Numbered from the stretch's first letter, positions 49,683 through 58,994 are shown. The stretch: DNA of 64,000 nucleotides from Lentibacillus amyloliquefaciens (GCF_001307805.1 NZ_CP013862.1:2604001-2668000), one strand, 5' to 3'. Program-made: numbers and translations. The notes: generated by a model not told the origin, from the letters alone.

Positions 49683-49715
49683 CGGGCACCAAGTCTTATT
49701 CCGGAATGGCGCCCG
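49683..49715. repeat. Repeat family D stem-loop, copy 2
   Basis: CGGGCACCA and TGGCGCCCG form the outer arms; TTATTCCGGAAT lies inside. It touches the stop codon of the lipoprotein gene that begins at 49716, with no gap. Confidence 0.7.
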
Positions 49716-50282
49716 TTAATTTAGCAAGAATCCCTGTATAGAAACAAAAAAGACAAACAAAGAAACAATAATATTCATATAACCCCAAAATGCCTTTTTA
49801 TCTTTTTGAAGTTCACTTACGCCAGTAAATAAAGAAGATACACCTAACACCAATAACATATAAGGCATAAATTCAAAACTTTTAGTTGTTAATATAAAGA
49901 GTGCAAACCCAGCACCAGCTATAGATAAAATAAGCTTTAATATCTTCAATTTATCCCCCTGCTTTGCTTGGTAACTAAAAGCATATTCTCCGACATATTC
50001 ACTGTACATATCTTCAGTGAAATGAGGTTGGTACATTTCCTCTAAATACAAGTCCAGTTCAGTTGGCGTTTCTGAGTTTTTTGTTTCGGCATTGGCTCCA
50101 ACAGCAGTGAGATTATCTGGGTCATCTAACAGTTTATTTAGTTTTTGGTCAGGTCCCGTAAAAGTATTTTCTAAAACAGTTTCTAAAGTACTTAAGTTAT
50201 CATTGTTTGATGAGCAACCTACAATAAATAAAAAAGCTCCAAGTATCAAAAAAGGAATAATAAGTCGATAAAATGGTTTCAT
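49716..50282 (-). CDS. Lipoprotein with C-terminal DUF3953-like membrane domain
   Basis: The 188 residues begin with a lipoprotein signal (FLIVG-type lipobox, FLFIVGCSS; Cys near 23). A polar, acidic domain of about 85 residues follows. The C-terminus from about 115 has three spans and reads like DUF3953 (KLILSIAGAGFALFIL and SELQKDKKAFWGYMNIIVS). DUF3953 proteins are usually stand-alone, so the fusion is uncommon. ATG 50282 lies behind GGGGTG. Confidence 0.7.
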   Translation of the reverse strand: MKPFYRLIIPFLILGAFLFIVGCSSNNDNLSTLETVLENTFTGPDQKLNKLLDDPDNLTAVGANAETKNSETPTELDLYLEEMYQPHFTEDMYSEYVGEYAFSYQAKQGDKLKILKLILSIAGAGFALFILTTKSFEFMPYMLLVLGVSSLFTGVSELQKDKKAFWGYMNIIVSLFVFFVSIQGFLLN

Positions 50283-50291
50283 TCCGAACAC

Positions 50292-50580
50292 CCCTAATAA
50301 TAAAATACGGATTGGTACCTAAACTGGTTTCATTTTTAAATAAATATTCTGAATTAATATATTGGCAAGAAACGTGACTTCAATTTAAAAAAGTTATTTC
50401 ATTAAATGACCCTACAGTCGCAATTTAAATGCTGCCTTTCATTCCATAAGCGCGCCCTATTGCTTAAAACTATTATTCAGTTTCAGTTTTGGTCAGGCTC
50501 ACCGTCCAACAAAGGCAAAGATACTGATGAGAATACCGTTCGAAAAGGCGGCTCCCTCATCAGTTATAAAACTGTTCTCC
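50292..50580. other. Noncoding gap, hairpin near the SDR stop
   Basis: AT-rich sequence without a coding frame. CTGATGAG (50528-50535 region) and CTCATCAG enclose about 24 nt just after the dehydrogenase stop and may act as a weak terminator. Confidence 0.3.
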
Positions 50581-51342
50581 TTAATAAGCACTCCATCCGG
50601 CATCGGCAGCCAATGTGACACCGTTGACATATGCGGAATCTTCGGTTGCAAAAAATAGGGCAATATTAGCAATGTCAGCCACTGTTCCAGCCCTGGGTAT
50701 TAAGTTTGTTCCACGTGTGGCAGCCTCCATGCCAAATGAATCAATATTATCCATCGATGTAGCAAAACCAGTTTGCACTTGTGCTGGTGCAATAGCGTTA
50801 CAACGAATATTCTGTGATCCATAATGTGATGCTACGTTTTTTGTCATTCCGACCACGGCATGTTTAACTGCTGTATATGCTAGTCCGCCACGGCCTCCAG
50901 TCAGACCAGTAATTGATGCCATATTAATAATTGTTCCTCCGCCATTATCCTGAAAGTGAGGAATTATTTTTCGCATAGTATACATAACACCATTCAAGTT
51001 GATGCTCATAACCCGATCCCATGTATCATCTTGAACATTGGCAGCCGCTTGCATATTATCACCGACTCCAGCATTGTTTATTAGAATATCCACCCGTCCA
51101 AACTTTTCAATCGCTTCATCTATCATATGCTCAACTTCAGCGTTCACAGCAACATTCACTTTCACACCGATAGCTTCATGGCCAGCATCTGTCAGTTCCG
51201 ATACAGTATTATTCATTGCCTCCTCAGCGAAGTCTGCAATAACAACTTTTGCCCCCTCTTTTGCATATGCGGAGGCAATTTCTTTCCCAATGCCGCTGCC
51301 ACTTCCAGTAATAAGCGCTACTTTATTTTCAAGTCGTCCCAT
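50581..51342 (-). CDS. Short-chain dehydrogenase/reductase 1
   Basis: The 253-residue classical SDR binds NAD(P) through TGSGSGIG (residues 12-19), has NNAG (89-92) and the catalytic triad Ser143, Tyr156, Lys160 (YTAVK). It resembles FabG-like 3-oxoacyl reductases and glucose dehydrogenase-type enzymes; the substrate is unknown. It is the last of three SDR genes in tandem, facing a TetR gene at 54942. Confidence 0.9.
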   Translation of the reverse strand: MGRLENKVALITGSGSGIGKEIASAYAKEGAKVVIADFAEEAMNNTVSELTDAGHEAIGVKVNVAVNAEVEHMIDEAIEKFGRVDILINNAGVGDNMQAAANVQDDTWDRVMSINLNGVMYTMRKIIPHFQDNGGGTIINMASITGLTGGRGGLAYTAVKHAVVGMTKNVASHYGSQNIRCNAIAPAQVQTGFATSMDNIDSFGMEAATRGTNLIPRAGTVADIANIALFFATEDSAYVNGVTLAADAGWSAY

Positions 51343-51450
51343 CCATGCGCCTCTCCTTCTAATGATTATAAGCTATTATCACTATTGTACACTTGTAATC
51401 ATGCAACCCAAAATAAGAACCTTTCGTACAAACCATTTGGCATTTAAAAA

Positions 51451-51477
51451 GGCGCCCTTCTTATTGGTTAGGACGCT
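51451..51477. repeat. Repeat family D, diverged copy
   Basis: GGCGCCC, TTCTTATT and GGACGC recall the family-D pattern, but the inner palindrome is lost. It lies 100 bp after the stop of the interrupted SDR gene. Confidence 0.35.
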
Positions 51478-52108
51478 AAATTGCTTGAAATAGTATTGCT
51501 AAATATTGATCCCCTCCAGTTAGTTCAGAAAAAACTGTTTTGCCTATTCTAATTGTCTGTCTAATCTAGCTGATTGTTATTGAGCAGTTTCTCCACCATC
51601 CACTGGTAAATTCACACCTGTAATATACGATGCCTTATCAGAACACAACCAAACTGCTGCATTGGCTTGGTCTTCTGGTGTTCCCATTCGTCCAATGGGA
51701 ATGGACTGTTCATATGCTTTCGCCTGTTCTGAGGCCTCTTCTGACCAATGTTCAACACTCGCTGTCCGTGTCATTCCTGGGCAAATAGAGTTCACTCGAA
51801 TGCCTTTCTTACCAGATTCAAGAGCAACCGTTTTCGTCAGCCCGTTCACGCCCCATTTTGATGATGTATACGCGGCAAGACCTGGTGTTCCAGCCAATCC
51901 ACCGGTAGATGCTGTGTTCACAATGGCTCCTTTTCCCGACTTGGTCATTGCGCGAATTTCATGTTTCAGACAATAAAACATCCCATCAAGATTGACCCCC
52001 ATAGCCCGATTCCAGTCTTCTGTTTTTGTTTCCGTAACAGGAGCAGTCGGCGCACCAATCCCGGCGTTGTTATGAGCCCAGTCAAGTCTTCCATACGTTT
52101 TCACTGCT

Positions 52109-53500
52109 GTATCAATGGGAGTGTAAACTAAACTGTGTAAGTGAGAGTGCGTACGGCTCTTACTTCGCAGTTTAGTTTTTTATTGGTAGAATAAAAACAA
52201 ATGAGTGGGAGGTTGTTCTATTGGCGAAGTCGAAGCGTGATACAAAATCTGTTGAGCTTGCGAACCAAATACTAGAAAACTACCAACCAGAGACTGTAGA
52301 AGATATGCAAAATGCACTGAAGGATATATTTGGGCCAATGTTTGAATCGATGTTAAAAGGCGAAATGAACCATCACCTAGGTTATGAATCCAATAATAAA
52401 GCCGAAAAGGAAACAGAAAACAGAAGGAATGGATACGGCGATAAAACAGTAAAGACCAGTTCAGGTGAAGTCGCTATTCAGGTGCCTCGAGATCGTGATG
52501 GATCCTTTGATCCAAAACTCATACCAAAGCGTCAAAAAGACGTTTCTGCGATTGAGAACAAGGTAATATCCATGTACGCACGAGGGATGTCACAACGCGA
52601 TATTTCTTCAACTGTTGAGGACATCTATGGATTTTCGGTTTCCCACGATATGATCTCTGATATTACGGATAGTGTCCTCCCTGAACTCGAGGAATGGCAG
52701 ACAAGACCGCTGAGTAACTGTTATGCCTTTGTGTTTGTGGACTGCATGTATACAACGATTCGAAACCAGTATGAGACAAAGAAATATGCCGTTTATACGA
52801 TTCTTGGCTACACAATGGAAGGCACAAAGGACATTCTGGGATTATGGTTAAATGAGACAGAAAGTAAACATAAATGGATGCAAATCTTTGATGAAATCAA
52901 AGCGAGAGGCGTTGAAGACATTTTCTTTATCTCGATGGATGGTGTGAGCGGTTTAGAGGATGGTGCACGGTCTATCTTCCCTAATGTCATCGTACAACGT
53001 TGTATGGTTCACTTAATTCGTAATTCTGTTAAATATATTCCGAGCAAGGATTATAAAGCATTCACCAAAGCATTAAGAAAAGTATATGCGGCACCAAGCC
53101 TTAAGGCTTGTCATAGTGCATTCGAATCCTTCAAACAACAATGGGCTGCCTATCCAGGAGCAATTGATGTTTGGATAAGAAACTTTCATCACGTTGAGCA
53201 GCTTTATGACTACGGCAGTGCCATTCGTAAGGTGATGTACACGACCAACGCGGTAGAAAGCATCCATTCCAGCTTTAGAAAAGTGACCAAAAAAGGAGCA
53301 TTTCCAAACGAAAATGCCCTTTTAAAAGTATTATATTTGCGAATCAAAGAGCTGGAAACCAAATGGGATGGTGGCCATATACAAAACTGGGCAATGGTAA
53401 TGAATCAGCTCCTCGTACACGAGAGTCTTAAGGATAGGGTTTTAAAATATCTGGCGTGAATTATAATTTACACACTTTATTTGACAAACCCGTATCAATG
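52109..53500 (+). mobile_element. IS256-family insertion sequence with 9-bp target duplication
   Basis: The element proper is 52118-53491 (1374 bp). GTATCAATG stands directly outside both ends (52109-52117 and 53492-53500). The imperfect inverted ends are GGAGTGTAAACTAAACTGTG at the left and, read inward on the other strand, GGGTTTGTCAAATAAAGTGTG at the right; both continue TAA. It carries one transposase gene and no passengers. Confidence 0.93.
52221..53459 (+). CDS. IS256-family transposase (mutator type)
   Basis: The 412-residue DDE transposase has YARGMSQRDISSTVEDIYGF, the first catalytic Asp in FVFVDCMYTTIR, the second in FISMDGVSGLEDG, and the Glu in TTNAVESIHSSFRKVTKKGA. The start is TTG at 52221 behind GGGAGG. 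It is full length and intact, so the element should be able to move. Confidence 0.95.
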   Translation: MAKSKRDTKSVELANQILENYQPETVEDMQNALKDIFGPMFESMLKGEMNHHLGYESNNKAEKETENRRNGYGDKTVKTSSGEVAIQVPRDRDGSFDPKLIPKRQKDVSAIENKVISMYARGMSQRDISSTVEDIYGFSVSHDMISDITDSVLPELEEWQTRPLSNCYAFVFVDCMYTTIRNQYETKKYAVYTILGYTMEGTKDILGLWLNETESKHKWMQIFDEIKARGVEDIFFISMDGVSGLEDGARSIFPNVIVQRCMVHLIRNSVKYIPSKDYKAFTKALRKVYAAPSLKACHSAFESFKQQWAAYPGAIDVWIRNFHHVEQLYDYGSAIRKVMYTTNAVESIHSSFRKVTKKGAFPNENALLKVLYLRIKELETKWDGGHIQNWAMVMNQLLVHESLKDRVLKYLA

Positions 53501-53843
53501 AGGTTTTCGACTTCTGTTTCATTAGCGACATTACATTTAATAAATATAGCCTCACCCCCAGCTTCGTTAATCAGGCGCACGGTTTCTTCACCAGTCTCTT
53601 CGGAAACATCTGAAACAACAACTTTTGCACCCTCCTCAGCAAATGCTACTGCGCTGGCCCGTCCAATCCCCGAACCTGCAGCCGTAACGATACCAATCTT
53701 ACCTTCCATTAATTTTGACATTATAACAACCCTCTTTTTTGTTTAAATTCTATTTGTTTTCCCTTACTGTTTGTTCAGCTCTCTCTCTACACCAAGGGGT
53801 TTTTTGTATTAATTCTTATTTTTCTTCATACAGGAATAGCCCC

Positions 53844-54593
53844 TTAACGTAATTTAATGGAACCTCCATCGACCATAAGCGTTTGCCCCGTCATGTATTT
53901 GCTGTCATCACTTGCCAAAAATACAGCGACTCGACCAATATCCTCTTCGGGATCACCCAAACGACCCAATGGGATTTTATCGACCATTTCCTCATATTGA
54001 TTCGGAAAGTTTTGGCGCCATCCTTTCACACCTTCAGTTAAAGCAATTGGAGAGATCAAATTGACGTTAATGCCATCTTTTCCCCATTCATTGGCAGCTG
54101 TTCTTGAGATTCCTCTGATTGCTTCTTTTGCAGCGGCATAGGAGGTCTGGTTTATTTGCCCTTCCAATCCAGCACCCGAGGCGAAATTGATCACGGAACC
54201 CTTTGTCTTTTTTAATTCATCAAAACAAGCTTTCATTAAATAAAAAGTTGGGTAAAAGCCTGTGTTAAAAGACAGATCAAGCATGTCCTGTGTTGTTTCG
54301 GCAAAGGATGCTTGTTTTGAAACATGGGCATTATTAATGAGCACATCAATTCTTCCAAAAGTCTCAAGGACCTTTTCTTTAATAACCCTTGCATTATCGG
54401 GATTTGATATATCCATATTCATAAAAACCGCATCAGAAATCTCTTTTAGTTCGACTTCAACTTTTACGCCATTTTGATCATTGACGTCTACTATAGCAAC
54501 TTTGGCTCCCTCCTTCGCCACTGCACGTGCCATTCCGCTACCAATCCCTCCAGCACCACCGGTGATGACAACGACTTTATCCTTCAATCTCAT
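53844..54593 (-). CDS. Short-chain dehydrogenase/reductase 3
   Basis: The 249-residue SDR has the cofactor loop TGGAGGIG (11-18) and active-site Ser139, Tyr152 and Lys156 (YAAAK). The usual NNAG reads NNAH (87-90), a substitution seen in some family members. GGAGG precedes the ATG. It is the first gene of the SDR cluster and divergent from the TetR gene; the substrate is unknown. Confidence 0.9.
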   Translation of the reverse strand: MRLKDKVVVITGGAGGIGSGMARAVAKEGAKVAIVDVNDQNGVKVEVELKEISDAVFMNMDISNPDNARVIKEKVLETFGRIDVLINNAHVSKQASFAETTQDMLDLSFNTGFYPTFYLMKACFDELKKTKGSVINFASGAGLEGQINQTSYAAAKEAIRGISRTAANEWGKDGINVNLISPIALTEGVKGWRQNFPNQYEEMVDKIPLGRLGDPEEDIGRVAVFLASDDSKYMTGQTLMVDGGSIKLR

Positions 54594-54857
54594 GTTTCAT
54601 CCCTCCATTTTATTTTAAAGTTAAAATATTTAATAACATTTATCTACTTCCTGATCTATGCAACAGAGGTGCAGACTTTGATAGTGATAAGATATTCGAA
54701 ACTATACAGCAAAAAGTTCTTGCTGATAATATCCCATGATTCAATATTATGTCTCCTTGTCAATACACAAAAATTAACCCTTAACATTACCATTCCCTCC
54801 AGAAAGTAACCGATACTAATTATTTGATTGTACTCCGTTTCAAATTAATGCATTACA
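54594..54857. other. Divergent intergenic region between SDR3 and TetR
   Basis: AT-rich, no open frame of note. It must hold the SDR promoter; no box pair is convincing. Confidence 0.3.
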
Positions 54858-54914
54858 TTGACAACACTTAACTATTTCGTCTAAAATAATATACTTAATT
54901 GACTTGTTAGTCAA
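54858..54914 (+). promoter_or_regulatory. TetR gene promoter and palindromic operator
   Basis: TTGACA (54858-54863), 18 bp, TAAAAT (54882-54887), followed by TTGACTTGTTAGTCAA (54899-54914), whose 6-bp arms are perfectly inverted around TGTT. The operator lies over the expected start site, which fits autoregulation by the TetR protein and possibly control of the divergent SDR genes. Confidence 0.6.
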
Positions 54915-54941
54915 TCAAAAAAATAGTGAGGACTGAAAAAT

Positions 54942-55538
54942 ATGGCACCAAAAAGCGATGAACAATTTAAAGATATACGTAATAAACGCTACGAGGAAAT
55001 CAGTAATGCTGCTTTAAAAGTTTTTGCAAGAAAGGGCTTTGCCGCATCCAAAATTAGTGATATTACATCAACTGCGGATTTGAGTCATGGTTTGTTTTAC
55101 CATTATTTTGATTCAAAAAAGGACATTTATGTGTCCATAATTATGAATGTATTAGATTTATTTATTGAAACAGTGGAGACAGCTGAATCCCAAAAAGGAA
55201 CACCTTGGGAGCAAATCGTTTGGCTCACTAAAAAAACGTATTCAGCTTCTTTAGAGCAAGAACTTGATCGTCATATACTTATTATCCAAGCATTTCAATC
55301 GGAGTCCCTTCCTGATAAACAAAAGAAAGCAATGATTCAAAAATATACCACGGCAATGGAGGGTATTAGTCGTATTATTACCAGGGGACAACGGGACGGC
55401 CTTTTTATAGAAGGGGATCCAATGGAACTGGCTATATACTATCAATCCCTTAACCATGGTCTTACATTATGGAACGCCAAAGGCTTCTATCCCATTGATG
55501 TATCTGTTGAAAAAGTAATGCGCCAATTACAAGCTTAG
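54942..55538 (+). CDS. TetR-family regulator of the SDR cluster
   Basis: The 198-residue protein has a TetR DNA-binding domain (KISDITSTADLSHGLFYHYF) and a helical C-terminal domain. The DLSHGLFYHYFDSKKD recognition region is typical. It is convergent with nothing and divergent from SDR3; its ligand is unknown. Confidence 0.9.
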   Translation: MAPKSDEQFKDIRNKRYEEISNAALKVFARKGFAASKISDITSTADLSHGLFYHYFDSKKDIYVSIIMNVLDLFIETVETAESQKGTPWEQIVWLTKKTYSASLEQELDRHILIIQAFQSESLPDKQKKAMIQKYTTAMEGISRIITRGQRDGLFIEGDPMELAIYYQSLNHGLTLWNAKGFYPIDVSVEKVMRQLQA

Positions 55539-55621
55539 ACAACAAAAGAAAAGAGTGATTTCTATCAATAAAATGCTTAAACTGTTAAGTGAAAATAAAG
55601 TCGTTTACTTTTAGACATCAT

Positions 55622-55660
55622 GAAGCCGCATTCTTCCGTTGATAAAATGCGGCTTTTGAA
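55622..55660 (+). terminator. Terminator of the TetR gene
   Basis: AGCCGCATT pairs with AATGCGGCT around a 12-nt loop; TTTTGAAAAAA follows. Confidence 0.75.
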
Positions 55661-55849
55661 AAAATTGTTCTTTCTTTTTATATCCACTCAAGTATCACGT
55701 TGGAATTTTTGGTAATAAACTTCATTACTGTTATTCTGCAATCGGGGCCAGTTTCTGGAACTATAATGTTCAAAATGAAACTGGATAATTGAATGATACA
55801 AAGACGTAATTATTCACGTAAGATGAATAAAACAAAAGCTGCTTAGTAT

Positions 55850-56421
55850 TGGGTTACCGAAGTAGCTTCCATTCCAATTTGAATGGCTTCTTCCACAAGG
55901 ATAAGTGCTTTTTGGCATAAGCCTTATAGCAACCGTTTCGGATGACAGTCCTTGTTCCAACGTTCCTTGCTTTCCAAGTCCCTTACAACGTAACTATCTA
56001 TTCTGGACGTAGGCGCTTACTATAAGCCTTTGATGGATGCCGCCGTTGTCCGGTATAGTGTATTTCAAAGGGCGAATTTTACTCTACACCACTCACACCA
56101 TCGTTGGATGACTCATAGGTTTCCCTATGTTTAATCTTTAGACCCGTACATTCGGAAATTCGCCAGTTCCGAACATTCTCACCTTATCCAGTTTTTCAGC
56201 CGTACGGCATACCTTTTCCAAAAGGAATGGCTTCAGCCTTTGTTCTGCCGAATCTACCTGTTCTTAAAACCCCATGACCTGCCAGTCATGACGCATGCAG
56301 GAGTATTGACGGGATGGTTCCGTCATTCCCATCCTGCGTTGTAAAGTTTGGATTAACTATAAGTAATCCTCTGCATTTCACGTTTCAAAGTGCTTATAGC
56401 ATAGCTTGTTGAACGGCGCAC
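55850..56421 (-). mobile_element. Group II intron remnant 1 (5' ribozyme part, no reverse transcriptase)
   Basis: The minus strand starts with GTGCGCC, the 5' signature of group II introns, and runs about 570 bp with domain-I-like blocks: AAGGTGAGAATG, GTACGGGTCTA, GGGAAACC, AAGCGCCTACGTCC and GAACGTTGGAACAAGGACTG. A second remnant at 62230-62740 shares GGTGAGAATG and the GTACGGGTCTA block at similar distance. No maturase frame, no domain V (AGC...GTTC hairpin) and no 3' end are visible, so it is truncated. The identification rests on motif pattern alone. Confidence 0.6.
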
Positions 56422-56451
56422 TATAGCGGGCTTTTTCTATACTGATAAACA

Positions 56452-58722
56452 TTAATGGAATAAACCAGCCTCCTTGGACTTTTTCATCAGCCTGTCGGTA
56501 TGTTTATTAACCACATTTTTAAACAGGACACCGAATAACACAAAACCGAGTCCAAATAAACCCAGAATAGCCATATCGTGTATTGCTGATTTCCATATAA
56601 TGCCCCCGACTGCTTCACGCATTAAATCAATGGCATAGGTGAACGGAAGGAACGGGTTGATTGCCTGGAAAAATTCAGGAAGCAAAACAACCGGATATGT
56701 GCCGCCCGCACCGGCAATTTGCAGAACAAGCAGGACAATGACCATTGCTTTTCCGACATCGCCAAAAAGTGAAACAAGTGTGAAGATAATCAGCATAAAC
56801 ACCAAACTGATCAGCAGGCCGAATATCACAAACCAGACAGGATGTGCCATGTAAGCATCAACAATAAACCGGTCACCCAGCGTTACAATGAGTGTCTGCA
56901 GTAATCCGATCGTAAGGAACGTGAACAACTTTCCAATATAACGCTCCCTGCCCGTTAGTTCTTCCCCACCATGAACGTCTGCGGCCAATAGGGAAATCAG
57001 TAGCAGACCGCCAACCCATATAGCCAGGACAGTGTAGAATGGGGTCATCCCGGAACCGTAGTTCGGAATTGGAAAAAGTTCATTTTTGCTGAGCTTGACC
57101 GGTTCCTCAAAAAAGCTCCGTTCTGCTTCAGGATCGTTCTGTAATAATTCAATAATTTCATTGATGTCAGTTTCACCCTGGATGTCACGAATTTTATCAG
57201 CAAGTTCATTGACTTTACTATTCACGTACGGATATTCGCCAAGAATTGTATTCAGCATTTCCTGCCCCTCACCAATATTATTTTCGGTATTTGACAGGAC
57301 TTGTTTTACCTCCGGAATTGTTGACTTGATTTCTGATAAAATCCCTTTTGCATCAGATAACGTCTGTTGCGCATTGTTGATTTTCTGTTTGACTATTGGC
57401 TCAATATTTTCTTTATAATCTGTCAGGAAATCTCCTATTCTGTTTGCTGTATTGCCAGATAACTCTTCTAAATCGATGATAACGGAATCGACTTCCTGCT
57501 TTTTGTCCTCAATGAATGCTGTAATGTTTTGACCATTCTTCTGCGCTTCTTCAAGAGCTCCACGCAGTGTGCTCAATCGTTCTATGGCATCTTTAATTAC
57601 CTGATCCTGATTAGCGCTGTTATTCTGGCCGTTGTTCTGATTATTATTCTGGTCGCTGTTTTCCTGACCGTTTGAACCCTCATCACTATTCTGCTTATTT
57701 CCATGTTCACCGCCATCGGCCTGTTGCTCCTGATTCATTTCCTTCAGCTGCTTCAACTTTGCTTCTATTTCACCGATGTGACTGGTTGCATCACCCAATG
57801 AACTGTCAATGCTTTGCTGCAGTTCTTTACCCTTGCTAAAATCAATGTTCACATTCTGGGCATCTTTAAGCAGTTTGTTGATGTCTTCAGCAGTGCCTTG
57901 CGCTTTTTTCAAATCCTCCTCAATTTTCGGTGCCATTTCATTTAAGCGGCCTTCAGCTTTTGACATTAAGTCAGCTGTTTCATTAACCGTTTGAAGGCCA
58001 TCATTGGTTGTCCGCTCAGCTTCCGGAAGCATGTTTTGCGCTTTATTGATGATAGACTGCGCATCCTTTGTATCCTGCAGGCCATTTGAAATCAAATCAT
58101 GAATTTCCGGTAATTTTTTTTCCATCGTAAAAACATAATCCTCAAACTTTTTGATATCAGGCAGCTTTTCGTTCAGCTCTACACCAATTTCATCAAACAT
58201 ATTAAAAATAACGCCATTTACTGTGGAAATAAAATTGCTACTGACCTGCTCCACAATCGTACTGGCACCCTTGTCTGTTATTTTCGGGGATATGGCATTG
58301 ATTTTTTCATTTACGTAGTATTCCGTTTTGCTTTTTTTTGGATTATCTGTAATTACCGTTGACAGGTTATCGGAGAAATCCTCCGGTATGACAATGACAG
58401 CAAAATAATCGCCATATTTTAGATTTTCCATTGCCTTTTCACGGTTTGTAAAATGCCAATCCATTGAATCGTTGTTTTTAAGTGTATTGACAAGGTCGTT
58501 ACCAACGTTGATTTTTTCGTCCCTGACCTGCCCCCCTGCATCTTCATTCACAACACCGATTGGAATTTGATCGGTCTGCCCATATGGGTCCCAGGAGGCC
58601 TTTATGTTAAACCATGCATATAATGATGGCAATATAATAAGTCCCCCAATCAAAATAGCTGCAACCCAATTGCGTGTTATATTCTTCATATCTTTCGAGT
58701 AAATTTTCCAGCCATTCTTCAT
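56452..58722 (-). CDS. YhgE/Pip-family membrane protein
   Basis: The 756 residues have one N-terminal span (about 20-41) and a large external part to about 540. This is followed by five or six C-terminal spans. The front NGWKIYSKDMKNITRNWVAA and PYGQTDQIPIGVVNEDAGG are family marks. The middle is coiled-coil-like with an Asn/Gln-rich stretch at about 360-395. Relatives are B. subtilis YhgE, phage infection protein Pip and type VII secretion EsaA-like proteins. ATG 58722 follows AAAGAAGG; the frame to 58806 has none. Confidence 0.85.
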   Translation of the reverse strand: MKNGWKIYSKDMKNITRNWVAAILIGGLIILPSLYAWFNIKASWDPYGQTDQIPIGVVNEDAGGQVRDEKINVGNDLVNTLKNNDSMDWHFTNREKAMENLKYGDYFAVIVIPEDFSDNLSTVITDNPKKSKTEYYVNEKINAISPKITDKGASTIVEQVSSNFISTVNGVIFNMFDEIGVELNEKLPDIKKFEDYVFTMEKKLPEIHDLISNGLQDTKDAQSIINKAQNMLPEAERTTNDGLQTVNETADLMSKAEGRLNEMAPKIEEDLKKAQGTAEDINKLLKDAQNVNIDFSKGKELQQSIDSSLGDATSHIGEIEAKLKQLKEMNQEQQADGGEHGNKQNSDEGSNGQENSDQNNNQNNGQNNSANQDQVIKDAIERLSTLRGALEEAQKNGQNITAFIEDKKQEVDSVIIDLEELSGNTANRIGDFLTDYKENIEPIVKQKINNAQQTLSDAKGILSEIKSTIPEVKQVLSNTENNIGEGQEMLNTILGEYPYVNSKVNELADKIRDIQGETDINEIIELLQNDPEAERSFFEEPVKLSKNELFPIPNYGSGMTPFYTVLAIWVGGLLLISLLAADVHGGEELTGRERYIGKLFTFLTIGLLQTLIVTLGDRFIVDAYMAHPVWFVIFGLLISLVFMLIIFTLVSLFGDVGKAMVIVLLVLQIAGAGGTYPVVLLPEFFQAINPFLPFTYAIDLMREAVGGIIWKSAIHDMAILGLFGLGFVLFGVLFKNVVNKHTDRLMKKSKEAGLFH

Positions 58723-58806
58723 GCATATACCTTCTTTATTCTTTATCATTTTGACAGTTTGAGGATCAATAACTTTTTCGCATTTAAACATTGTAGCACT
58801 TTTCAC

Positions 58807-58919
58807 GTTGAAAACATAATCGAAAAGAAAACCTTAGCATTCCCCTATTAATAGTATACTTGGTTTCAGCAAATATTTTCCACAAAAATTAAAGGTCTGT
58901 TAATCGTTCACAACCTTTT
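58807..58919. other. Intergenic sequence before YhgE
   Basis: AT-rich; it must hold the promoter of the yhgE-like gene, but no strong box pair is seen. Confidence 0.3.
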
Positions 58920-58993
58920 TTTAAAAGAAAGAGATTTATTTATGGGAACATTAGACAAACTACAGACTTTAGTAATACTATTTGCTGTTGGTT
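58920..58993 (+). pseudogene. 5' fragment of the transporter gene at 47816
   Basis: The sequence copies the leader and first 17 codons of the 47816 gene: AAGAGATTTATTTATGGGAA, start ATG 58942, MGTLDKLQT and LFAVG. The match breaks off at about 58993, and the sequence then runs into a MerR gene remnant. It is a dead fragment left by duplication or recombination. Confidence 0.85.
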
Positions 58994-58994
58994 G

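Larger units (their letters stand above)
51577..53721 (-). pseudogene. Short-chain dehydrogenase 2, split by an IS256-family insertion
   Basis: The 5' part (53721 down to 53492) encodes residues 1-76, with TAAGSGIGRASAVAFAEEGA, and the 3' part (52117 down to 51577) continues with NNAG, Ser/Tyr/Lys motif YTSSK and a C-terminus VDGGETAQ. Removing the insert and one copy of the 9-bp target restores an unbroken reading frame (ENLIDTAVKTYGRLDWAHNN) of about 253 residues. The two fragments carry no other damage, so the insertion is recent. As it stands the gene cannot make a whole enzyme. Confidence 0.92.

Noticed and set aside
48845..49715. Integron attC sites
   Set aside because: The GTTRRRY/RYYYAAC core is not matched and no IntI-like integrase is in the window; only the cassette-like layout is kept as a finding.
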